Shown here: in pieces, positions 7,187-13,570 of the stretch
Layout: every line of letters starts with the position of its first letter
How positions within the stretch are numbered: position 1 is the first letter of the stretch
NCBI GenBank assembly: GCA_902515565.1
Contig: CABXVR010000001.1
Span: 1-64,000 of the forward strand
Length of the DNA: 64,000 nucleotides
Direction: 5' to 3'
Source: an uncultured Bacteroidota bacterium
GTDB lineage: Bacteria; Bacteroidota; Bacteroidia; Flavobacteriales; Flavobacteriaceae
The notes under the pieces: generated by a model
The model's input: only the letters and a program-made list of their open reading frames with translations
Told to the model about the DNA's origin: nothing
Databases searched by the model: none
Translations under genes and position numbers: made by a program

Positions 7187-7501
7187 ATGTTTGTAGTAAT
7201 TAAGCACTTTGGTTTTTTAGGCATCGCATTTATTTTTTGGTTTCCTATTATGTATATTTTTTTTCTTTTAAGATGTTTTATTAGAGGGATAAGTAGAACA
7301 AAAAATATGTATGGAACTGATGACTATGATTTTGTTATGGCTGCTCATTCAAAAATTGGGTTTGGAGTATTTATAATTTGGGCAATGATTTTAAATAACG
7401 CTGAACAGGGCACTACAGCATATGCAGTTTGTGGGGCAATATATGTTATTTGTGTAATTCTTTCTTGGATACCATTTCATTTAATATTTATCAAAAAATG
7501 A
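7187..7501 (+). CDS. three-span membrane protein between inverted repeats
   Basis: 104 residues from ATG at 7187; longer readings of this frame run back through repeat R8 and the divergent gene and are not credible. Product begins MFVVIKHFGFLGIAFIFWFP, with membrane segments at about 8-28, 55-68 and 80-98, and a soluble loop RGISRTKNMYGTDDYDFVMA. No family recognised. It is flanked by R8 and R9, which face each other as an inverted pair, so the gene sits in a segment that could be inverted or moved as a unit. Confidence 0.55.
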   Translation: MFVVIKHFGFLGIAFIFWFPIMYIFFLLRCFIRGISRTKNMYGTDDYDFVMAAHSKIGFGVFIIWAMILNNAEQGTTAYAVCGAIYVICVILSWIPFHLIFIKK

Positions 7502-7524
7502 TATGAAAAAACTATTACTCCAAA

Positions 7525-7587
7525 ACCAATCTAAGTGAAGTAACTTCAGATAGTTTAAGTAAAAACTAAATGTTGTAAATTGGGGGT
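7525..7587 (+). repeat. array repeat copy R9 (type B, full length)
   Basis: Plus-strand CCAATCTAAGTGAAGTAA, CTTCAGATAGTTTAAGTA, AAAACTAAATGTTGTAAATT, GGGGGT, followed by ATG at 7588. The only full copy in the plus orientation. Confidence 0.9.
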
Positions 7588-7983
7588 ATGAAAAAACTAT
7601 TTAACTTTTTTTCAGGCATAATAGGTTTAATCTCATTTTTAATGCCATACTTTTGGGATAGCCTGAAGAAGCAATTCAAATCAGGAATTAAAACTGATGA
7701 ATTTCCTTCTGGCAAAGGTAAATTTGGATTTGATGTAACAAACCCAATACCGTGCAAAGGTTTTTTAGGTCCAAATAAATATCTTCAAAAGATAGAGTTT
7801 GCTGATAAATCTTCATTTAGATTTGAAAGACATGGCTCTACAGGTGCAGAAAACATCAACGCTGAACATATAGATATCTATTCAATATATAAAAATGGTA
7901 AGAAACATAGTGATTTATACCTAGCACCATATCAAAAAAGAACAAGTCGAAAAGTTCCAGAGGGATTCATCTTTAAATCATAG
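7588..7983 (+). CDS. hypothetical protein with N-terminal membrane anchor
   Basis: 131 residues starting at the ATG of repeat R9. One hydrophobic stretch at about 7-21 (FFSGIIGLISFLMPYFW) could be an anchor or uncleaved signal; the rest is soluble, with FPSGKGKFGFDVTNPIP at about 39-55 and a basic C-terminus. No family recognised. Its TAG stop at 7981-7983 lies inside the remnant R10 of the next repeat, the same TAG position used by the genes ending at 2689 and 3913. Confidence 0.6.
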   Translation: MKKLFNFFSGIIGLISFLMPYFWDSLKKQFKSGIKTDEFPSGKGKFGFDVTNPIPCKGFLGPNKYLQKIEFADKSSFRFERHGSTGAENINAEHIDIYSIYKNGKKHSDLYLAPYQKRTSRKVPEGFIFKS

Positions 7984-7993
7984 GCATATCTGT
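7979..7993 (+). repeat. repeat remnant R10, cut off
   Basis: CATAGGCATATCT (7980-7992) matches 13 bases of the left half of copy R1/R6 read in the same sense, after which the similarity stops abruptly. This marks the right edge of the array and its junction with the next block. Confidence 0.55.
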
Positions 7994-8309
7994 AGAAACT
8001 AGTATCATACTCATCTGCTAGTCTCTGGTTGTGTGTACATACACACACTTTCTAGTCTAGTCTATTCGCTAGCATATAACCTCTAGTATATTCGACTTAT
8101 AAAGCTGTATACGCAATAGCTGTGTCTTGTCGAAAACCCTAACTATTTTTTATAAAAAACTGGTTAATTAATGTATATTTATAGTAAGTTAAAAAATAAT
8201 TGACAGTATACATATGGCTGCTAAAAATGTGCGGTACGTTAGGAAATTACCAAAGCCTCTGTGGTTAAATACCTGTTATGTGTAGTCAATTGATAATTAA
8301 ATCTAGATT
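7994..8309. other. gene-free junction region with palindromes and CTAG clusters
   Basis: About 316 bp between the array and the methyltransferase gene. It holds GTGTGTACATACACAC (8031-8046, 7-bp inverted arms), several CTAG sites (ACTAGT, GCTAGT, TCTAGTCTAG, GCTAGC, TCTAGT between 8000 and 8090), and an inverted pair TTCGAC/GTCGAA (about 8091 and 8129) enclosing a direct repeat AGCTGT. I see no clear Bacteroidota promoter here, although one must exist for the operon at 8310, and only one doubtful short frame (8214-8285). Confidence 0.5.
8214..8285 (+). CDS. possible 23-residue basic peptide
   Basis: ATG at 8214 opens a frame for MAAKNVRYVRKLPKPLWLN plus TCYV, ending in TAG 24 bp before the methyltransferase start. 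It is basic and short; it could be a leader peptide of the operon or a chance frame. There is no recognisable ribosome-binding sequence or homologue known to me. Confidence 0.2.
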   Translation: MAAKNVRYVRKLPKPLWLNTCYV

Positions 8310-9158
8310 ATGGAGTTATTTAAGATTTTCAAAAAATCTGTTAAAATACAAGGTAAGTCATTTTTAAGGTGGACTGGGGGGAAAAACTGGTTAGCGCCCA
8401 CTTTAAATAAACTAGCCAATAAAACTCAATTTAAAAGATATCACGAACCGTTTATTGGTGGAGGTTCGGTTTTTTTTAGTTTAAAAACAAGTAAGACGTC
8501 TTTTATTTCTGATTCAAATAAAGAACTAATAAATACTTATAAAGCAGTAAAGTCAAATCCAAAAAAGATTATTAATATTTTATCATCATTTGAACAAAGT
8601 GAGGAACAATACTACTTTTTACGAAGCAAAACATTTAAAAATAAGTTTGAAAAGGCAGCTAGATTTATTCATTTGAACAAAACATCTTTTAATGGTATAT
8701 ATAGAGTAAACGTCAAAGGTGAATATAATGTTCCTTATGGGAAAAAAGGATATGATCTTGATTTGCTTAGTGGTTTAATGTATTCTGCTTCTGAACAATT
8801 AAAAAATGTAACTATTAGAGAATCTGATTTTAAAGATAGTTTGTCAGAAATTAAAGATGGAGACTTGGTGTATTTAGATCCACCTTACACTATTACCCAT
8901 AATAATAATGGGTTCATAAAATACAATGAAAAACTATTTTCATATGAGGATCAGATTGATCTATGTAATTTTATTAGAGAAGTTAGGTTAAAAGGGGCTT
9001 ATTATATTTTGTCTAATGCTCATCATCCTGAAGTTGAGAAAGTTTATAACCAATTTAATGATAATATAGTTTCTTTAACGAGGGCTTCAACCATAAGCGG
9101 GTTGGCCAAATCAAGAGGAAAATATAAAGAATATTTATTTACTAATATAGAAATATGA
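8310..9158 (+). CDS. D12-class DNA adenine methyltransferase (Dam-like)
   Basis: 282 residues, close to the usual length. All family motifs are visible: SAM-binding FLRWTGGKNWL (about 19-29), YHEPFIGGGSVFFSL (about 47-61), SDSNKELINTYKAVK (about 71-85), LNKTSFNGIYRVNVKGEYNV (about 117-136), catalytic DPPYT (about 193) and the C-terminal LSNAHHPEV region. It transfers a methyl group to N6 of adenine; the Dam/DpnII/EcoRV group often recognises GATC or a related site, but the site cannot be read from sequence. It overlaps the next gene by 4 bp (ATGA), so the two are translationally coupled, as expected of a modification gene guarding against its partner. Confidence 0.93.
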   Translation: MELFKIFKKSVKIQGKSFLRWTGGKNWLAPTLNKLANKTQFKRYHEPFIGGGSVFFSLKTSKTSFISDSNKELINTYKAVKSNPKKIINILSSFEQSEEQYYFLRSKTFKNKFEKAARFIHLNKTSFNGIYRVNVKGEYNVPYGKKGYDLDLLSGLMYSASEQLKNVTIRESDFKDSLSEIKDGDLVYLDPPYTITHNNNGFIKYNEKLFSYEDQIDLCNFIREVRLKGAYYILSNAHHPEVEKVYNQFNDNIVSLTRASTISGLAKSRGKYKEYLFTNIEI

Positions 9159-11572
9159 AACACTTAACAGAAGAAAAAAAAGCTGAACTGCTGGATTCTT
9201 TAGCAACAGATCATCGTTTTTTAGGGAGATTAAGAAGCAAACGAATTAACGAATATGAAGAAGAGACCATAGAAAGATTTGATCTAGAGGCATACGAGAA
9301 GGAAGGTTTTGTTGTTAAGCCGTCTAGACTTAAAAAAAAGATAAAGGTTATTAAAAACAAAGAGCACAGCGTCGCATTTGAAAACAAATGCTGGTGTCTT
9401 ATGTATGATTTGGGATTTAAAATATTAAACAAAAACGATAATTTTGTTCTTCCATATGGCCCTAATAAGGGTGAGTCTCAGCAAATCGATGTTATTGCAA
9501 TCAACGAAGATGTTGTTATTTTAATAGAGTGTAAGTCAAGTGAGAAATTAGGAAATAAAGACCATAGACCTTACATTGATACTTTAGGAAAAAAAATTGC
9601 AGGGTTTAGTCAAACAATAAAAGAGTTGTTTGGAGACAGAAAGGTTAAGTTTATGTTTGCAACAAACAATCAAAAACTAGGACCAACAAACATTGATATA
9701 CTTAAAAACAGTAATGTATTCAATTTGAATAATAGTTCTCAAACTTATATTAGAGGCCTAATTAACACTTACAAAAAGTCAGCGCATTATCAGTTTATGG
9801 GTATGATTTTTAAGGGTGAAATTATCAAAAAAGATAAAATCAGAATACCTGCTATTAAAGGAAAAATGGGTGGTAATACGTATTTTATGTTTTCAATTGA
9901 ACCAGAGACTTTGTTAAGAATTGGTTTTGTTCTTCATAGGGTAAAAGCCAATGCTGAAGATTTTCCAACATATCAAAGGCTGTTAAAAAAAGAGAGAATT
10001 AAATCTCTATCAAGTTTTATTTCTGAAGGCGGATATTTTCCAAATTCTATAATTTTAAACTTTGATACAAAAGGGGTGAAAAAGTCTAGAAGACTTGAGT
10101 GGGAAGATGCTGGGCAAAGGGACGACTCTCATTCAGAACACGGTATTTTAAAAATCCCTAATTCATTCGCTATAGCATATATAATTGATGGTCAACACAG
10201 GCTTTATGGGTATTCTTATGCAGAACAAACTGAATTTAACTCAACTCAAACAATCCCTGTTGTTGCGTTTGAAAACCTAAGCAATGAGCGACAGCTTCAA
10301 ATGTTTATGGATATAAACGAAAATCAAAAAGCTATAAGCAGAAACTTAAAGGAAACTTTAAAAGAAGATATATATTGGGGCTCTTCTAGTGCAAAATTAA
10401 GAATTCAAGCACTTATGTCTGGAATTAATAATTATATGGGGTCTGAAAATGGTTATAAAATCTCAAACTACTTGTCAATCGGTGAGGATAACAAGGAAAT
10501 TACAATGGGAACTGTAATTGACGGCATAAAAGATTCTAACTTTTTACCTATTGTTGAAAAAGGAGAGTTAATTGATGGCGACGGAGTTATTTATAAAATA
10601 GGGGTGCAAGAACATTTTAAAGAAATGAATAGAGTTAAGCTCCTTCTTGGAAATTTTTTATGTAAGGCCTTTGACTATGTAATAGAATCTTATGCTGATT
10701 TGTGGGATGAGAAAGGAGGGTTAATTAGATCCTCTAGAGGTGCTTATGCATATATTAGAACTCTTGGGGAGTTAAATGTTTACTTAACAAAAAAGGGGGA
10801 GTTAGACAAAATCGCGGATTTTAACATTAGAATAGACAAGATGAAAAAATATATAGATTCTTTGTTTAAAGGTTTAAGTGATACGCGTAATAATACTGCT
10901 GAATATGAGCGCACCTTAAAAGCTTATGGTGGGGGAAATAAGAAGGTTTGGAATCACCTATATACTTCTTTAATAAATAAAACTTTTAATGATTTTACAA
11001 CTCCTGATTATGTTATTTATCTTGAAACTCAAGATGATGATGTTCAGAATAAAGCAGAAGATCTGGTTGAGGCTATTGAGAAAATCATAAAAGAAAGAAC
11101 CCTTAATTATATTTATACTCAATGTGGAGGAAAGCAGAATTTTAAAAAAAAGTATTATACTTTGTTTGAGGAGTTAAGAAAAAGGGCTGAAACAAAAGAA
11201 ATTGATTATGAAAATAATTTTCCAGGAATGGTAAGGAAGTGGGATTGGGATGAGATGTTTTATATAGTAGACTATTTAGTATTAGCAGAAAATGGATGGG
11301 GTAAACCTCTTACAGAGCATAATATTGAGCGATTATCTAAAGTTTTATCAATGAGAATGGAAAAAGAGTCTTATGATTCTGAAAAAAACATTAAGTATTA
11401 TTCTTGCGGAAATGAACCCTCCTACAAGTTGGGGGCAAAATGGATGAGAAAATTTAATATGATTAGGTCTAATTCAGCTCATTCAGGTAGCCGAAATAAA
11501 GGAAATGGTGTAAATAAAGCAGAGTTAAATATGTTAACACTTATGCATAATGGGTTGCTTAAGGTTGGCTAA
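9155..11572 (+). CDS. PD-(D/E)XK nuclease-like / DGQHR (DndB/ParB-like) fusion protein
   Basis: 805 residues. An N-terminal helical stretch (1-70) precedes a restriction-endonuclease-like domain with FENKCWCLMYDLGF (75-88), QQIDVIAINEDV (D112) and VILIECKSSE (E125, K127), giving the D...ExK pattern of a PD-(D/E)XK nuclease. From about 240 to 480 lies a DndB/ParB-like domain with IIDGQHRLYGY (D345-R349) and MFMDINENQKAISRNL (about 383-398). The C-terminal 320 residues are helical and unassigned. DGQHR proteins occur in the phosphorothioate (DndB) and deazaguanine (DpdB) DNA-modification systems; a fusion to a nuclease beside an adenine methyltransferase suggests a restriction component. Function inferred, not established. 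Confidence 0.8.
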   Translation: MKHLTEEKKAELLDSLATDHRFLGRLRSKRINEYEEETIERFDLEAYEKEGFVVKPSRLKKKIKVIKNKEHSVAFENKCWCLMYDLGFKILNKNDNFVLPYGPNKGESQQIDVIAINEDVVILIECKSSEKLGNKDHRPYIDTLGKKIAGFSQTIKELFGDRKVKFMFATNNQKLGPTNIDILKNSNVFNLNNSSQTYIRGLINTYKKSAHYQFMGMIFKGEIIKKDKIRIPAIKGKMGGNTYFMFSIEPETLLRIGFVLHRVKANAEDFPTYQRLLKKERIKSLSSFISEGGYFPNSIILNFDTKGVKKSRRLEWEDAGQRDDSHSEHGILKIPNSFAIAYIIDGQHRLYGYSYAEQTEFNSTQTIPVVAFENLSNERQLQMFMDINENQKAISRNLKETLKEDIYWGSSSAKLRIQALMSGINNYMGSENGYKISNYLSIGEDNKEITMGTVIDGIKDSNFLPIVEKGELIDGDGVIYKIGVQEHFKEMNRVKLLLGNFLCKAFDYVIESYADLWDEKGGLIRSSRGAYAYIRTLGELNVYLTKKGELDKIADFNIRIDKMKKYIDSLFKGLSDTRNNTAEYERTLKAYGGGNKKVWNHLYTSLINKTFNDFTTPDYVIYLETQDDDVQNKAEDLVEAIEKIIKERTLNYIYTQCGGKQNFKKKYYTLFEELRKRAETKEIDYENNFPGMVRKWDWDEMFYIVDYLVLAENGWGKPLTEHNIERLSKVLSMRMEKESYDSEKNIKYYSCGNEPSYKLGAKWMRKFNMIRSNSAHSGSRNKGNGVNKAELNMLTLMHNGLLKVG

Positions 11573-11652
11573 AAGAATCTTTAATTTTATATCTGTAAAC
11601 TACAAATACTAGAATCCTTTCGTTATATAGTTAGACTAACGTAAAATAACAT

Positions 11653-11910
11653 ATGGGATTCAATAGTGAAACAGCAAAACTAGCAGGTAAGAAATCTAGA
11701 CGGGGCAAGGCTAGACATTCTAGTGAAATAAGACAAACACTTAGCGACTTAGCCACAAAAACGTTAAACACCATAAACACAGAAGAGCTTAGCAATAGCG
11801 AGCGGATAGCGTTACTTCGGATACTAGTGAATTATACAGTTCCTAAGCTTCAGACTGAGCGTATAGAGACTAATCAGCATAAGCACTTTACGATAGAAGT
11901 CCTTAAGTAA
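11653..11910 (+). CDS. small phage-like basic protein
   Basis: 85 residues beginning MGFNSETAKLAGKKSRRGKA, with a helical middle (SEIRQTLSDLATKTLNTI) and SERIALLRILVNYTVPKLQT. The opening 'xFNSETAxxAGKKS' and the closing 'LxxxVxxxxPKLxxxE' resemble small proteins seen next to terminase or DNA-binding genes of Bacteroidota phages and islands; the family is not certain. It lies between the restriction-like operon and the tRNA-Asn gene. A perfect palindrome GTTAGACTAAC (11630-11640) lies just upstream of its start. Its presence supports a phage or island origin for the block. Confidence 0.55.
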   Translation: MGFNSETAKLAGKKSRRGKARHSSEIRQTLSDLATKTLNTINTEELSNSERIALLRILVNYTVPKLQTERIETNQHKHFTIEVLK

Positions 11911-11990
11911 TAGGCCAGTTGCCAAATAGTTGCCAAAAATTAGTACTTTAGCGTTGATAATTGCTAAGAATTATAGCCAGTCTACGGAAC
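11911..11990. other. candidate island attachment flank
   Basis: Directly repeated AGTTGCCAAATAGTTGCCAA (11918-11937) lies between the last island gene and the tRNA-Asn terminator. Short AGTTGC repeats of this kind often lie beside tRNA-linked attachment sites in Bacteroidota. I could not find the matching second attachment site, and no integrase is in the window. Confidence 0.3.
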
Positions 11991-12022
11991 AAAAAAAGGC
12001 TTACATCTCTGTAAACCTTTTT
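11991..12022 (-). terminator. intrinsic terminator of tRNA-Asn
   Basis: Minus-strand AAAGGTTTACA-GAGA-TGTAAGCCTTTTTTT: an 11-bp stem with one G-T wobble, a 4-base loop and a run of seven T, starting right after the tRNA 3' end. Confidence 0.8.
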
Positions 12023-12023
12023 G

Positions 12024-12097
12024 CTCCTCCTCAAAGACTCGAACTTTGGACCCTCTGATTAACAGTCAGATGCTCTAACCAACTGAGCTAAGGAGGA
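12024..12097 (-). tRNA. tRNA-Asn(GTT)
   Basis: 74 bases. Acceptor TCCTCCT pairs with AGGAGGA, discriminator G; D arm GCTC/GAGC with AGTTGGTTA loop; anticodon stem TCTGA/TCAGA with loop CTGTTAA giving anticodon GTT (Asn); T arm CAAAG/CTTTG with TTCGAGT. The 3' CCA is not encoded. Its 3' end faces the mobile block at 7994-11990, the usual geometry for integration into a tRNA gene. Confidence 0.97.
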
Positions 12098-12157
12098 ATA
12101 TCATTAAATAATGAGCGCAAATATATATATTATTTTTTAATCTTTAAAAATAATAAG

Positions 12158-13501
12158 CTAATTAAATATAGCTTTAAATATATCATTACCATTAGCGAAT
12201 ATAACTAATGAAATTAAAATTAAAAATCCTGTAACCTGAGCGTATTCCATAAACTTATCCGATGGCTTACTTCCTGTTGCCATTTCATATAACAAAAACA
12301 TCACATGTCCACCATCTAAAGCAGGAATAGGTAATAAATTAAGCACACCTAGCATTATAGATAAAAATGCAGTTATAGACCAAAAGTCTAACCAACTAAA
12401 AGACGAAGGAAATATATTTCCAATAGCTATAAATCCACCAAGGCCCTTATAAGCTCCAGTTTCTGGACTAAATATTGCCTTAAATTGACCTAAATAACTA
12501 CTAACGGTAGCGCTAAAAGTCGTAGCTCCAACTGAAATACTTTCGCTTAAACTATAAGTCTCTGTTACCAGTTCTATATAGCCATTGTCAATTAAATCTG
12601 CGGGTGATGCCCCAAACAGAACTCCAAGTTTTCCATTTTCGTCAACATTAAGTGTTTTTGAAAGTGACATTCCTTCTCTTAAAATACTTACTTCAATAGT
12701 TTGATTTTTATTCTTGGATAAAATTGATTCTATTTCATCTGCGTATGGGGTTTTGACACCATTAACAGATTCAATAATATCATTTTTTAATAAATTAAAA
12801 TTTTTATTTAATGACTCGTCAGTTACAGATTGAATAATAAGCGGAGATCTAAAATCAAACAAGCTTCTATCTTTACTTGTGCTTAATTTTCCTAAAAAAT
12901 CAACAGGTAATTTTATATCGATGGTTTGTCCATCTCTATCAACTTCGTATGTTTTAGCACTTATTATAGATTTTCTTAACTCTGAATAATTAACAAATTC
13001 TTGGTTGTTTATAGAAATAATTTTATCTCCAGTTTTAAAGCCAGCATCGGTTAAAATAGAGTTAGTTATTTTATACCCGCCTTTAACACTTTCGTTAGGA
13101 ATAAATTGTTTTCCGTTAGAATAAGCCAAACTAATATAAATAACAAGAGCTAAAATAAAGTTTACTGTTACTCCTCCAAGCATTATAATTAGTCTCTGCC
13201 ATGATGGTTTTGATCTAAACTCCCATGGTTGAGTAGGCTTTGACATTTGTTCTGTATCCATGCTCTCATCTATCATTCCAGCAATTTTAACATATCCTCC
13301 AAGTGGTAAAGCACCGATTCCGTATTCAGTGTCTCCAACTTTCTTTTTGAATAAAGAAAAAGGCCAGTCAAAAAACAAATAAAACTTTTCGACTTTTGTT
13401 TTAAATAATTTAGCTGGGATAAAGTGTCCTAACTCGTGGAGTACAACTAATATAGATAAACTCAGTAATAGTTGTGAAACTTTTATAATAATGTCAATCA
13501 T
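12158..13501 (-). CDS. rseP: RIP metalloprotease RseP (site-2 protease)
   Basis: 447 residues, an inner-membrane zinc protease that cuts transmembrane helices, typically of anti-sigma factors. The HExxH zinc motif is LHELGHF (H22, E23, H26) in the first membrane helix; the third ligand motif LPIPALDGGH is at about 391-400. Two PDZ-like domains lie between (about 125-210 and 215-300). Four membrane segments are visible. Length and order match the family. The gene follows the M1 peptidase gene on the same strand and precedes the tRNA-Asn. Relevant because the array carries an ECF sigma/PrsW set that could feed this protease. Confidence 0.95.
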   Translation of the reverse strand: MIDIIIKVSQLLLSLSILVVLHELGHFIPAKLFKTKVEKFYLFFDWPFSLFKKKVGDTEYGIGALPLGGYVKIAGMIDESMDTEQMSKPTQPWEFRSKPSWQRLIIMLGGVTVNFILALVIYISLAYSNGKQFIPNESVKGGYKITNSILTDAGFKTGDKIISINNQEFVNYSELRKSIISAKTYEVDRDGQTIDIKLPVDFLGKLSTSKDRSLFDFRSPLIIQSVTDESLNKNFNLLKNDIIESVNGVKTPYADEIESILSKNKNQTIEVSILREGMSLSKTLNVDENGKLGVLFGASPADLIDNGYIELVTETYSLSESISVGATTFSATVSSYLGQFKAIFSPETGAYKGLGGFIAIGNIFPSSFSWLDFWSITAFLSIMLGVLNLLPIPALDGGHVMFLLYEMATGSKPSDKFMEYAQVTGFLILISLVIFANGNDIFKAIFN

Positions 13502-13570
13502 TGCATGTAATAATTATGAAGGGGCTAAAATAATGGAAACTAATATAAAAAAGAAGAAAAAAGACTTACT

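Noticed and set aside
301-7590. Reading the array repeats as a CRISPR array
   Set aside because: Spacing is hundreds of bases, the segments between are protein genes, and repeat orientation changes; no cas gene is present.
7074-7590. R8/R9 as terminal inverted repeats of an insertion sequence
   Set aside because: The enclosed gene encodes a small membrane protein, not a transposase, and the same repeat occurs elsewhere in one orientation without a partner.
8140-8256. CCCTAAC (8144) and GTTAGGA (8248) as ends of an attC-like site
   Set aside because: About 100 bp apart with no internal paired arms, and each end misses the consensus by one base.
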